A DNA stretch of 64,000 bases. Origin: Roseomonas sp. (GTDB lineage: Bacteria; Pseudomonadota; Alphaproteobacteria; Acetobacterales; Acetobacteraceae). Of this stretch, positions 6,057-13,335 are shown one piece after another. The notes beneath the pieces are model-generated. The model was given only the letters and a program-made list of their open reading frames with translations. It was not told the DNA's origin and did no database searches. The stretch spans positions 516,925-580,924 of the forward strand of contig JAPSLO010000002.1 in assembly GCA_031180725.1 (NCBI GenBank), given 5' to 3'. Numbering within the stretch: the stretch's first letter is position 1; the number at the start of each line of letters is the position of its first letter. A program made the translations under genes and the position numbers.

Positions 6057-8143
6057 TCGAGGGGCTGCTCGACTTCCGCGGTCGGCGGCGCCTGCCGAAC
6101 GTGCTGCAGACCGAGGCCGCGGAATGCGGTCTCGCCTGCCTCGCGATGGTCGCCGCATTTCACGGCTTCCGCACCGACCTCAACACGCTCCGCAGGCGCC
6201 ACCCGGTGTCGCTGAAAGGCGTAACGCTTAGGGGCCTGATGCAGATCGCGGGGCAGATGCAGCTCGCCTGCCGCCCCCTGCGCTTCGATCTGGACTCGAT
6301 CGGGCAATTGCGGATACCCGCGATCCTGCATTGGGACATGAACCATTTCGTGGTGCTGCGCTCTGTAAGCGCAAAGGGAATCGTCGTGCACGACCCGGCG
6401 GTCGGCGTGCGCCGATACTCCCTCGCCGAGGCCTCTCGCCACCTGACCGGTGTCGCGCTCGAGCTCTCCCCTGCGGAGGGGTTCACGGCACGCGACGAGC
6501 GGCAACGCCTCCCCCTGCGGCTGTTCTTCGGTCAGTTGAGCGGGCTCGGCACGCCGCTCGCCCAGGTGTTCGTCCTCTCGGCGATCCTCGAGGTGCTGGT
6601 GATCGCCGCCCCCTTCTACATGCAGCTCACCGTGGACGAGGTGGTGGCGCGCGGCGACAACGACCTCATGCTCGCGCTTGCACTCGGCTTCGGGCTGCTG
6701 ACCGCGATCACCGTCGCCACGGTTGCGCTGCGTGGCCACATTGCGCTCGTGCTGCAGAACGCGCTGCATTTCCAAATCGGCGCGCGGCTGTTCCACCACC
6801 TGCTGCGCCTGCCCATGGCCTATTTCGAGAAGCGGCATATCGGGGACGTGCTCTCGCGCTTCAACTCGATCGAGCCGATCCGCAGCGTGATGGCCGAGGG
6901 CATGATCCTGGCCGCCATCGACGGGATCATGGCGCTGGCGACGCTCACCATGATCTTCGTCTACGGCCCCAGCCTTGCCGCCATCGTGCTGGTGGCGCTG
7001 GCGCTCTATCTGCTTCTGCGGATTGTGATGTACCACCGGTTCCGCGAACTCAACGAGCAGGCCATCCAGGCGCAGGCGCTTGAGAGCTCGAACTTCATCG
7101 AGACCGCGCGCGCCATGCAGACCATCAAGCTGTTCAACCGCGAAGGCGACCGCGAGGGGCAGTGGCTGAACCGCCACGCCGATACGGTGAACGCCCAGGT
7201 GCGGCTCGGCCGTGCGGGCATCCTGTTCCGCACGGCCAACATGGCGCTCTTCGGGTTCGAGAACATCGTCACCGTCTACCTGGCGGCGCAGCTGGTGCTG
7301 GCCAACGACATGACGGTGGGCATGGTCTTCGCCTTCATGGCCTATAAGGCGAACTTCATAGCCAAGTCCACGGCGCTGGTAGAGAAGGCGCTGGAGTTCC
7401 GCCTGCTCGAGCTTCACCTTGAGCGGCTGGCCGACATCGCGCTGACCGCGCGCGAGCCGGGCCATGACCGGCCGACCCAGGGCGCCACGACGATCCGCGG
7501 CGGACTCGAGCTGCGCAATGTCAGCTTCCGCTACGCGGAGACGGAGCGCTTCGTGCTGCAGGACGTGAACCTGAAGGTGGAGCCGGGGCAGTTCGTCAAC
7601 GTCATGGGCCCGTCGGGTGGCGGCAAGACGACGCTGATGAAGATCATGCTCGGCCTGCTGGAGCCGACCAGCGGAGAGGTGTTGGTGGACGGCATCCCGC
7701 TGCGCGCGATCGGCGTGCGCGCCTATCGCGAGCAGGTCGCCGCGGTGATGCAGGACGATCAGCTGCTGTCCGGCTCCATCGCGGACAACATCTCCTTCTT
7801 CGACCCGCATTTCAACGAGGAGCGCATGATCATGTGCGCGCGCATGGCCGGCGTGCATGATGAGATCGTGGCCATGCCCATGGGCTACAACAGCCTGGTC
7901 GGCGACATGGGCAGTTCGCTCTCCGGTGGGCAGAAGCAGCGCGTGCTGCTGGCGCGCGCGCTCTACAAGTCGCCCAAGATCCTCTTTCTCGACGAGGGTA
8001 CCGCGCATCTCGACCTGGAGAGCGAGCGCGCGATCAACGAGCGGCTGCGCCGTCTCGCCATCACCCGCATCAGCATCGCCCATCGTCCGCAGATGATGAG
8101 CGGCGCGGATGCCGTGCTGCGCATCGGCGCGCGGCCGGCCTGA
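6053..8143 (+). CDS. C39-peptidase ABC exporter (PCAT, CvaB/RaxB-like)
   Basis: A 696-aa bifunctional exporter. Residues 1-130 are a C39 cysteine peptidase: oxyanion Gln19, catalytic Cys25 in AECGLAC, His98 in MNHFVV and Asp114 in HDPAVG. Residues about 160-440 hold six membrane helices. The ATPase follows with Walker A GPSGGGKTT, signature LSGGQKQR, Walker B ILFLDEG with TAHLD, and an H-loop at IAHRP. All catalytic residues are present. Known enzymes of this class remove GG leaders on the cytosolic side and export the peptide. The neighbouring precursors provide fitting substrates. It ends 47 bp from the convergent TAXI receptor gene. Confidence 0.94.
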   Translation: MIEGLLDFRGRRRLPNVLQTEAAECGLACLAMVAAFHGFRTDLNTLRRRHPVSLKGVTLRGLMQIAGQMQLACRPLRFDLDSIGQLRIPAILHWDMNHFVVLRSVSAKGIVVHDPAVGVRRYSLAEASRHLTGVALELSPAEGFTARDERQRLPLRLFFGQLSGLGTPLAQVFVLSAILEVLVIAAPFYMQLTVDEVVARGDNDLMLALALGFGLLTAITVATVALRGHIALVLQNALHFQIGARLFHHLLRLPMAYFEKRHIGDVLSRFNSIEPIRSVMAEGMILAAIDGIMALATLTMIFVYGPSLAAIVLVALALYLLLRIVMYHRFRELNEQAIQAQALESSNFIETARAMQTIKLFNREGDREGQWLNRHADTVNAQVRLGRAGILFRTANMALFGFENIVTVYLAAQLVLANDMTVGMVFAFMAYKANFIAKSTALVEKALEFRLLELHLERLADIALTAREPGHDRPTQGATTIRGGLELRNVSFRYAETERFVLQDVNLKVEPGQFVNVMGPSGGGKTTLMKIMLGLLEPTSGEVLVDGIPLRAIGVRAYREQVAAVMQDDQLLSGSIADNISFFDPHFNEERMIMCARMAGVHDEIVAMPMGYNSLVGDMGSSLSGGQKQRVLLARALYKSPKILFLDEGTAHLDLESERAINERLRRLAITRISIAHRPQMMSGADAVLRIGARPA

Positions 8144-8189
8144 CCTGCGCGTGCCGGCCGTGCGCCGGGGCTGACCAAGGTCGGCGGCC

Positions 8190-9209
8190 TTATCGCCCGG
8201 CGCCGTTCCCGCCGAGGCGCGCCGCGACCTCCTGCGCCGCTCCGAAGCGGGTCCAGCCAGGCACCTGCGCGGCCAGGTTCACCTCCAGCCACTTGGCGTG
8301 GCGCGGTGGGCGCTGGAACTCCTCGAAGCGGGTGAAGAAGGCCTCCACGAAGCGCGACACCTTGCGGTGCCGTTCCGTGCCCGGTGCCCAGGCATAGACT
8401 GCCATCACCGCGCCGACCGCCAGCGTCTCCACCGCTGTTCCGGCTGGAATCAGGTTCGGATAGCGCTCAGCCCGCAGCCGCGAGGGCAGGTAGGTGTCGA
8501 GCAGCGCAGGCGTCAGCGGCACCTCGAGGAAACGCAGCCCGCTGTCCGGCGGGATGGTGGCGAAGATGCGGGCCGGCTGCCCGGCGACGAAGGCCATGGC
8601 CGCGATCTCGCCGCGGCGCAGCCGCTCCAGCGCGAGGTCTTGCGGGTCGTTCGTGGTCTCCACGCGCAGCCCGAGCCCTTCGAAGACGAGGGAGGCGGTC
8701 ATTGCCGTGCCGCTCGCCCGCAGGTCCACGTTCACGCGCTGCCCGGCCAGGTCCTCGACGCGGGCGATGCCGGGGCGGGCCAGCAGGTGGAACTCCTCGT
8801 CGTAGAGCTTGGCGATGTAGTGGACCAGTTGCGTCACGCCCGGGAACAGGCGCTGGCGCTGCGCGAAGGCCAGCACGTCGGATTGCACGATGCCGATGTC
8901 CACGCCGCGCAGGTACATGATGTCGGCGATGTTCTGCACCGAGCCGCGTCCGATGATCGGCAGCACGCGCAGCTCGTCCCCGCTGTCCAGAACGGAGGCG
9001 AGGTCGGCGGCGATGCGCACATAGGTGCCGTCCACGCCGCCCGAGATCACGCCGACGGTGCCGGCATTCGCCCGCTGCGCCATCGCGCTGAGGGTGGCGG
9101 CCGAGGGCATGCCCCCGCCCTGCGCCAGGGCGCGCGATGCACCGGTGACCAGCGCCGCGGCCCCGGCGCCCAGGATCAGGCCCCGGCGGCCGTGCTCCGA
9201 TCGCGTCAT
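8190..9209 (-). CDS. TAXI-family TRAP transporter solute receptor
   Basis: A 339-aa periplasmic binding protein. The start at 9209 has GGAGGAGGA immediately upstream. The N-terminus has a twin-arginine style signal (GRRGLILGAG to ALAQ). The mature part has the TAXI hallmark near its start (VGVISGGVDGTYVRIAADLA), followed by the nucleated two-lobe fold. TAXI receptors feed fused DctQM permeases with small carboxylates or amino acids, but no such permease adjoins it. Its ATG overlaps the stop of the upstream repeat-protein gene by 4 nt, so the two are co-expressed. Ligand unknown. Confidence 0.85.
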   Translation of the reverse strand: MTRSEHGRRGLILGAGAAALVTGASRALAQGGGMPSAATLSAMAQRANAGTVGVISGGVDGTYVRIAADLASVLDSGDELRVLPIIGRGSVQNIADIMYLRGVDIGIVQSDVLAFAQRQRLFPGVTQLVHYIAKLYDEEFHLLARPGIARVEDLAGQRVNVDLRASGTAMTASLVFEGLGLRVETTNDPQDLALERLRRGEIAAMAFVAGQPARIFATIPPDSGLRFLEVPLTPALLDTYLPSRLRAERYPNLIPAGTAVETLAVGAVMAVYAWAPGTERHRKVSRFVEAFFTRFEEFQRPPRHAKWLEVNLAAQVPGWTRFGAAQEVAARLGGNGAGR

Positions 9210-11347
9210 CGTCCTCCTCCCGGCAGTGCACGCAGCAGCGGCTCCGCCTCCTGCTCGCCGAGCGCCTGGGCGCGCCGGTACCAAGCTGCGGCGGTCTCGG
9301 GGTCGGGGCGGAGCCCGCGGGCACCGAGCTGCGCCATGGCCGCCGGGTCATAGGTGCGCCCGAGGGCAAGTGCTGCCGCACCGCTACCCGCCGCGGCAGC
9401 GCGCTCGTAGAGCAGCCGCGCCGCCGAGATGTCCCCGATCGCCAGCATCTGGTCGCCGCGGCGCGTCAACGCCGCAATCATCGCGGGCGCCATCTGCACG
9501 GTCGGCGGCGCGGCGCGCGTGGCAGCCGGCGTGGACTGCCTGGCGTCTGGCGGCGGGGCCATGGGGCGGGGCAAGGCGGCGGCGAGGCTTCCGGCGGGCG
9601 GCGCGGCGGGCGGCCGCGGTAGCACGACCGGCGGTGGAGGCAGCCGCATCGCCTCGATGACGCGTGGCGGCTCCGCGTCGGGTGGACGCGGCAGTGCCGG
9701 GGGGAGCCGAGGTCCGGCGGGGACTTCCGCCGCTGTCCCTGGCGGATCACCGACAGAAGTCGGCGCGGCCGGCGCCGGTTCGGCGCGGAGCGTCCGGGGC
9801 TCAGGACTGGCGACGGCCTCGGTTTCGGCCAGCGGCGCCTCTACCGGGGCGGCCGGCACCGGTTCGGCGCGGAGCGTCCGGGGCTCAGGACTGGCGACGG
9901 CCTCGGCTTCGGCCAGCGGCGCCTCTACCGGGGCGGCCGGCATCGGTTCGGCGCGGAGCGTCCAGGGCTCCGGCGCGGCGACGGCCTCGGTTTCGGCCAG
10001 CGGCGCCTCTACCGGGGCGGCCGGCATCGGTTCGGCGCGGAGCGTCCAAGGCTCAGGACCGGCGACGGCCTCGGCTTCGGGCAGCGGCGCCTCTACCGGG
10101 GCGGCCGGCATCGGTTCGGCGCGGAGCGTCCAAGGCTCAGGACCGGCGACGGCCTCGGCTTCGGGCAGCGGCACCTCCGCGGCGGCGGTCGGTGTCGGTT
10201 CCGTGCGGAGTGTCCAGGGCTCCGGCGCGGCGACGGCCTCGGTTTCGGGCAGCGGCATCTCCACTGCGGCGGCCGGCATCGGTTCGGCGCGGAGCGTCCA
10301 GGGCTCCGGCGCGGCGACGGCCTCGGTTTCGGGCAGCGGCATCTCCACTGCGGCGGCCGGTGTCGGTTCCGTGCGGAGCGTCCAGGGCTCGGAACCAGCA
10401 AAGGTATCAGGCTCGGGCGGCGGGGTATCGGCAGGGGGGGACTCGGCCCGGGCGACGGCCGAACGGGCAACCTCCGGGAGTTCCCTGTCCATCGTCACGT
10501 CCGGCTCGGACACAATCATGCCGAGGCCGATTACGGCCGGCGGCGCAGGCGGTGCCGCGGCGTCTTCGTCCTTCAGGCCGGGGTCGAGCCGCGGGGGCGC
10601 CGCGGCAAGCTTGAGGTCGCGCTCGCCCGGCATCGGTCCCGCGGCCAGGGGTGGGCCTGCCCGGTCCGGGAACGCGGCGGCGAGGCGCGGGGCCGCTTCG
10701 GCTGGCCCATTGGGAGCGGTTGGCGGAGCACCCGGCCGTTGCCCCGATCCGACAGTGACAGCAAGCAGTGCGGCAGCGCCGACACCTACACCGGCCAGGA
10801 CTCCGGCCCAGGTTCCGGTCCGGATGGGCTGCCGCTCCGGGCGCGCGGCATCGCTCGGAGGCGCCGCCGGGGCGGCAGGGCACCTGGCAAGGTCCAGCAG
10901 CGCAGTCACTACCCGCCGCATCCAGTGCTCGTCGGACACGCGCCGGGCTGCCGGCCACTGCCCCAGCGCGTGCTCCAGCGCGCGTCCGAGGCGGTCCGCC
11001 CGGTTCGGGGCAAGACGCAGATGGAGGATCGGAATCGCCTCGCGCTCTGCCGCATCGAGGGCAGACTTCAGGCAGAGGCGGAGGCGTTCCTCGGCGTCGG
11101 GGGTCGCCGAGGGTTCGAATTCGAGCAGCACGATCCCGAAACCCGGATGCAGCAGCACGGCAGAGATGTGGGCCAGCTTCTGGCCCGGGCGCACCGGCGG
11201 CAGGATGCAGTCCGGGATCACCGTCCAGCCGGCGGGCAGCCCGGCCGCGGCCCGCAGCAGCGGATCCGCGAAGGTTGCATAGCCGAGCCTGGTCAGCATT
11301 TCCGGGTCGGCTGGCGCCAGGGTGCGACGCTGTGTCTCAGGGCCCAT
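9206..11347 (-). CDS. Membrane-anchored protein with 28-residue tandem repeats and C-terminal Sel1/TPR-like repeats
   Basis: About 713 aa from the ATG at 11347, which has GGGAGGG about 10 nt upstream. The earlier ATG at 11434 has no ribosome site. The N-terminal 150 residues form a globular, presumably cytosolic domain I do not recognise. A hydrophobic helix follows at about residue 180-200 (VLAGVGVGAAALLAV). A long Pro/Ala/Glu-rich region comes next, including seven 28-residue repeats of the type EPWTLRAEPMPAAPVEAPL. The last about 90 residues resemble Sel1/TPR repeats (AARLLYERAAAAGSGAAALALG; AAAWYRRAQALGEQEA). This looks like a periplasm-spanning stalk ending in a protein-interaction domain. 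It is coupled to the TAXI receptor by ATGA overlap. Function unknown. Confidence 0.7.
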   Translation of the reverse strand: MGPETQRRTLAPADPEMLTRLGYATFADPLLRAAAGLPAGWTVIPDCILPPVRPGQKLAHISAVLLHPGFGIVLLEFEPSATPDAEERLRLCLKSALDAAEREAIPILHLRLAPNRADRLGRALEHALGQWPAARRVSDEHWMRRVVTALLDLARCPAAPAAPPSDAARPERQPIRTGTWAGVLAGVGVGAAALLAVTVGSGQRPGAPPTAPNGPAEAAPRLAAAFPDRAGPPLAAGPMPGERDLKLAAAPPRLDPGLKDEDAAAPPAPPAVIGLGMIVSEPDVTMDRELPEVARSAVARAESPPADTPPPEPDTFAGSEPWTLRTEPTPAAAVEMPLPETEAVAAPEPWTLRAEPMPAAAVEMPLPETEAVAAPEPWTLRTEPTPTAAAEVPLPEAEAVAGPEPWTLRAEPMPAAPVEAPLPEAEAVAGPEPWTLRAEPMPAAPVEAPLAETEAVAAPEPWTLRAEPMPAAPVEAPLAEAEAVASPEPRTLRAEPVPAAPVEAPLAETEAVASPEPRTLRAEPAPAAPTSVGDPPGTAAEVPAGPRLPPALPRPPDAEPPRVIEAMRLPPPPVVLPRPPAAPPAGSLAAALPRPMAPPPDARQSTPAATRAAPPTVQMAPAMIAALTRRGDQMLAIGDISAARLLYERAAAAGSGAAALALGRTYDPAAMAQLGARGLRPDPETAAAWYRRAQALGEQEAEPLLRALPGGGR
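9761..10390 (-). repeat. 84-bp tandem repeat, seven full copies plus a partial eighth
   Basis: In-frame units start at 10390, 10306, 10222 and so on every 84 bp down to 9802. Each encodes EPWTLRxEPxPxAxxExPLxExEAVAx. Copies 1-6 keep Trp; copies 7 and 8 have Arg instead. Copies differ by few bases, indicating recent amplification or gene conversion; copy number may vary between strains. Confidence 0.92.
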
Positions 11348-11746
11348 GCGAAGCTGCCCTCCCAATAGGACGTCCCAGTGGGGCGCCCCGCCCGCCCTGC
11401 TAGACTGCGGGAACTGTGCGCCAATCGTCGCCATATTGTATGCCGTATAGCGTTCACACCGCCGTCATACGGCCAGCCAGGCGTCGTGACCGGCCGCGCC
11501 GTCCGCGCGTCGGCCTGAGCCTAAAAGCCGTCTGGGAACACCAGACGTATCGGCTCCGCGGGCCTCTTCCATTCCCGCAGCATTGTCGGACTTGCCGATG
11601 TAACCAGCATCGGCGGCGTTCATGAGGCTGGACACGGAAGACTGGCGGCCAGACGAGGTTGTGCGACGGTAAGCGCCAAGCCGGCGCGGATCGCCCGCGC
11701 AGCAGGTTTCCGCCCGCCTGACGAAAGTGCTTGAATCCGCGCCGGC
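11348..11746. other. Intergenic region
   Basis: About 400 bp between the repeat-protein gene and the MFS gene, both on the minus strand. A 7-bp inverted repeat GCCGATG/CATCGGC with a 7-nt loop lies at 11594-11614 but has no T-tract. No gene seen. The promoter for the repeat-protein/TAXI pair should be here. Confidence 0.5.
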
Positions 11747-12967
11747 TCAGGCGGCCTTGGCCCGCTTCAGCAGCAGCAGCGTGCCGCCGACCGCCACCGC
11801 GGAGATCGCCGTCGCCAGGCCGAACACGGCCGGATAGCCCATCGCATCCGCGATGCGGCCCGACGCCAGGGATCCGGCCATGTAGACGATGAGCTGCGCG
11901 CAAGCGAGCACGGTGAAATCCGTACCCGGCTGGTCGGAGGAGGTGACGGCCATGAACAGGCTGTAGAGCGCGACGATCTCCATGTAGCGGATCAACGTCT
12001 GGAAGCCCGCGGCGCCGAACAGCGGCACGAAGCCCGTCAGCACCCCCGCCGCATGCAGCGCGAATAGCAGGAAGCACAGCGTGCGCGCGCCGCCCAGGGC
12101 CGAAAGGGTGAAGGACAGCCCCTTTCGCCGCACCATCACCGCCGCCACTGCCGAACCCGCCATGCCCGCCGTGGCGGCCGAGAGGCCGGAGATGTAGCCG
12201 ATCCAGGGCAAGGGCACGCCGGCATCCACCAGGTAGGGCCCTTCCAGCGCCTTCACCAGGCCCTCGCTGGCCCGATAGAGCAGCGCGATCCAGAGGATGT
12301 CGCGCGCCTCGCGCCGCTTCAGGAAGGCACGCAGCGTAGGCCGCGGGGCGGCGGCCAGGGGGCCGGGCGGCGCTTCCTGCATCAGGAAGGCGGCACCCAG
12401 CGGCAGCAGCGAGATGGCGGCGACGGTCAGCAGCATCACCGCCCAGCCGAAATGGTGATACAGCACCAGCCCCAGCGTGCCGCCCACCAAGACGCCTACG
12501 GCGATGGAGCCGCCCTGGATGGCATTGCCGATGCCGCGGTCCTCCGGCGGCAGGTATTTCGCCGCATAGCCATCCGTCGCGATGTCCTGCGTTGAGACCA
12601 GAAGGGAGATGACGAAGCCCACGGCCAGGATCGCGTAGACATCCGTCGGCGCCACCAGCAGCAGCGCCAGGATGCACAGCACCGTGCCTGTCTGGGTGAT
12701 CATCACCCATCCGGCGCGCTGCGCCCGGGCGAAGGGCCGCAGCCGATCCACCAGCGGCGCCCAGAGGAACTTCAGCACCAGCGGCAGGAACAGCAGGCTG
12801 AGATTGGAAATTTCTGTGCGGGAAACGCCAGCTCCCCGCATGATGGGCGGGATGGCCGCGACGATCAGGTAGCTGGGGATCGCCTGCGCCAGATAAAGCG
12901 CGCAGAGCACCAGGAAAAGCCGCCGCCGGCCGATGCGTCGTCCGGCCATCTCCGTCGTTGCGCTCAT
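11747..12967 (-). CDS. MFS transporter, AmpG/RhtX-FptX-like (putative siderophore permease)
   Basis: A 406-aa, 12-helix major facilitator. The first helices (YLAQAIPSYLIVAAIPPIMR) and the LWAPLVDR loop after TM2 are typical of the AmpG branch, which includes RhtX and FptX, single-protein importers of ferric siderophores. The start at 12967 overlaps the stop of the preceding small gene by 4 nt. A TonB receptor with a Fur-like box leads the operon, which makes uptake of a ferric chelate across the inner membrane more likely than muropeptide recycling. The siderophore itself is unknown and no biosynthesis genes are present. Confidence 0.75.
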   Translation of the reverse strand: MSATTEMAGRRIGRRRLFLVLCALYLAQAIPSYLIVAAIPPIMRGAGVSRTEISNLSLLFLPLVLKFLWAPLVDRLRPFARAQRAGWVMITQTGTVLCILALLLVAPTDVYAILAVGFVISLLVSTQDIATDGYAAKYLPPEDRGIGNAIQGGSIAVGVLVGGTLGLVLYHHFGWAVMLLTVAAISLLPLGAAFLMQEAPPGPLAAAPRPTLRAFLKRREARDILWIALLYRASEGLVKALEGPYLVDAGVPLPWIGYISGLSAATAGMAGSAVAAVMVRRKGLSFTLSALGGARTLCFLLFALHAAGVLTGFVPLFGAAGFQTLIRYMEIVALYSLFMAVTSSDQPGTDFTVLACAQLIVYMAGSLASGRIADAMGYPAVFGLATAISAVAVGGTLLLLKRAKAA

Positions 12968-13332
12968 CGCGGCACCGTCGCCAGGAAGGAGCGTGCCGCG
13001 GCCTCGTCGGCGAAGGCGCGCACGGGGAAGGACCAGAGCTTCCCGAACACCTCCTCGCTGCGCGCACCGGTCTCGCCGGGGCGCACCATGGCCAGGGCCC
13101 GGCAGGCGGCATTCATCTGCGCCCGCGTCGCCTTGAACCACAGCGCCTGGGCGCGCTCCCCGGCCGGAGATAACGGCTGATGGCCGGAGAAGCTGGCCAG
13201 CAGCACGAAGGGCCCGGGCTGGGCCGCGATGCGGTCCAGCGCAGCCAGATAGGCCGCCTCGTCCTCCGCTGCGCGCGGCGGCGAAAGCCGCAGCAGCACC
13301 AGGCCATCCGCGCCGATGTCCAACGTCACCAT
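12964..13332 (-). CDS. Small conserved-looking protein in the TonB-receptor/MFS operon
   Basis: A 122-aa soluble protein I cannot assign. It begins MVTLDIGADGLVLLRL, has a Ser/His-containing centre (LLASFSGHQPLSPAGERAQALWFKATR) and an alternating beta/alpha pattern that could be a STAS/SpoIIAA-like fold (weak inference). It lies 3 bp after the receptor stop and overlaps the MFS start by 4 nt. The order receptor - small protein - MFS recalls the fptA-fptB-fptX arrangement, where the small protein is also of unknown role; homology to FptB is not shown. Confidence 0.6.
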   Translation of the reverse strand: MVTLDIGADGLVLLRLSPPRAAEDEAAYLAALDRIAAQPGPFVLLASFSGHQPLSPAGERAQALWFKATRAQMNAACRALAMVRPGETGARSEEVFGKLWSFPVRAFADEAAARSFLATVPR

Positions 13333-13335
13333 GGC

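Noticed and set aside
5894..8083. 729-codon minus-strand frame opposite the exporter gene
   Set aside because: Antisense of a C39-ABC transporter with every catalytic motif intact on the plus strand.
9429..11282. 617-codon plus-strand frame opposite the repeat-protein gene
   Set aside because: Its Ser/Gly/Ala repeats mirror the 84-bp unit of the minus gene. The minus gene has a ribosome site, membrane helix and TPR-like end, and overlaps its neighbour by ATGA.
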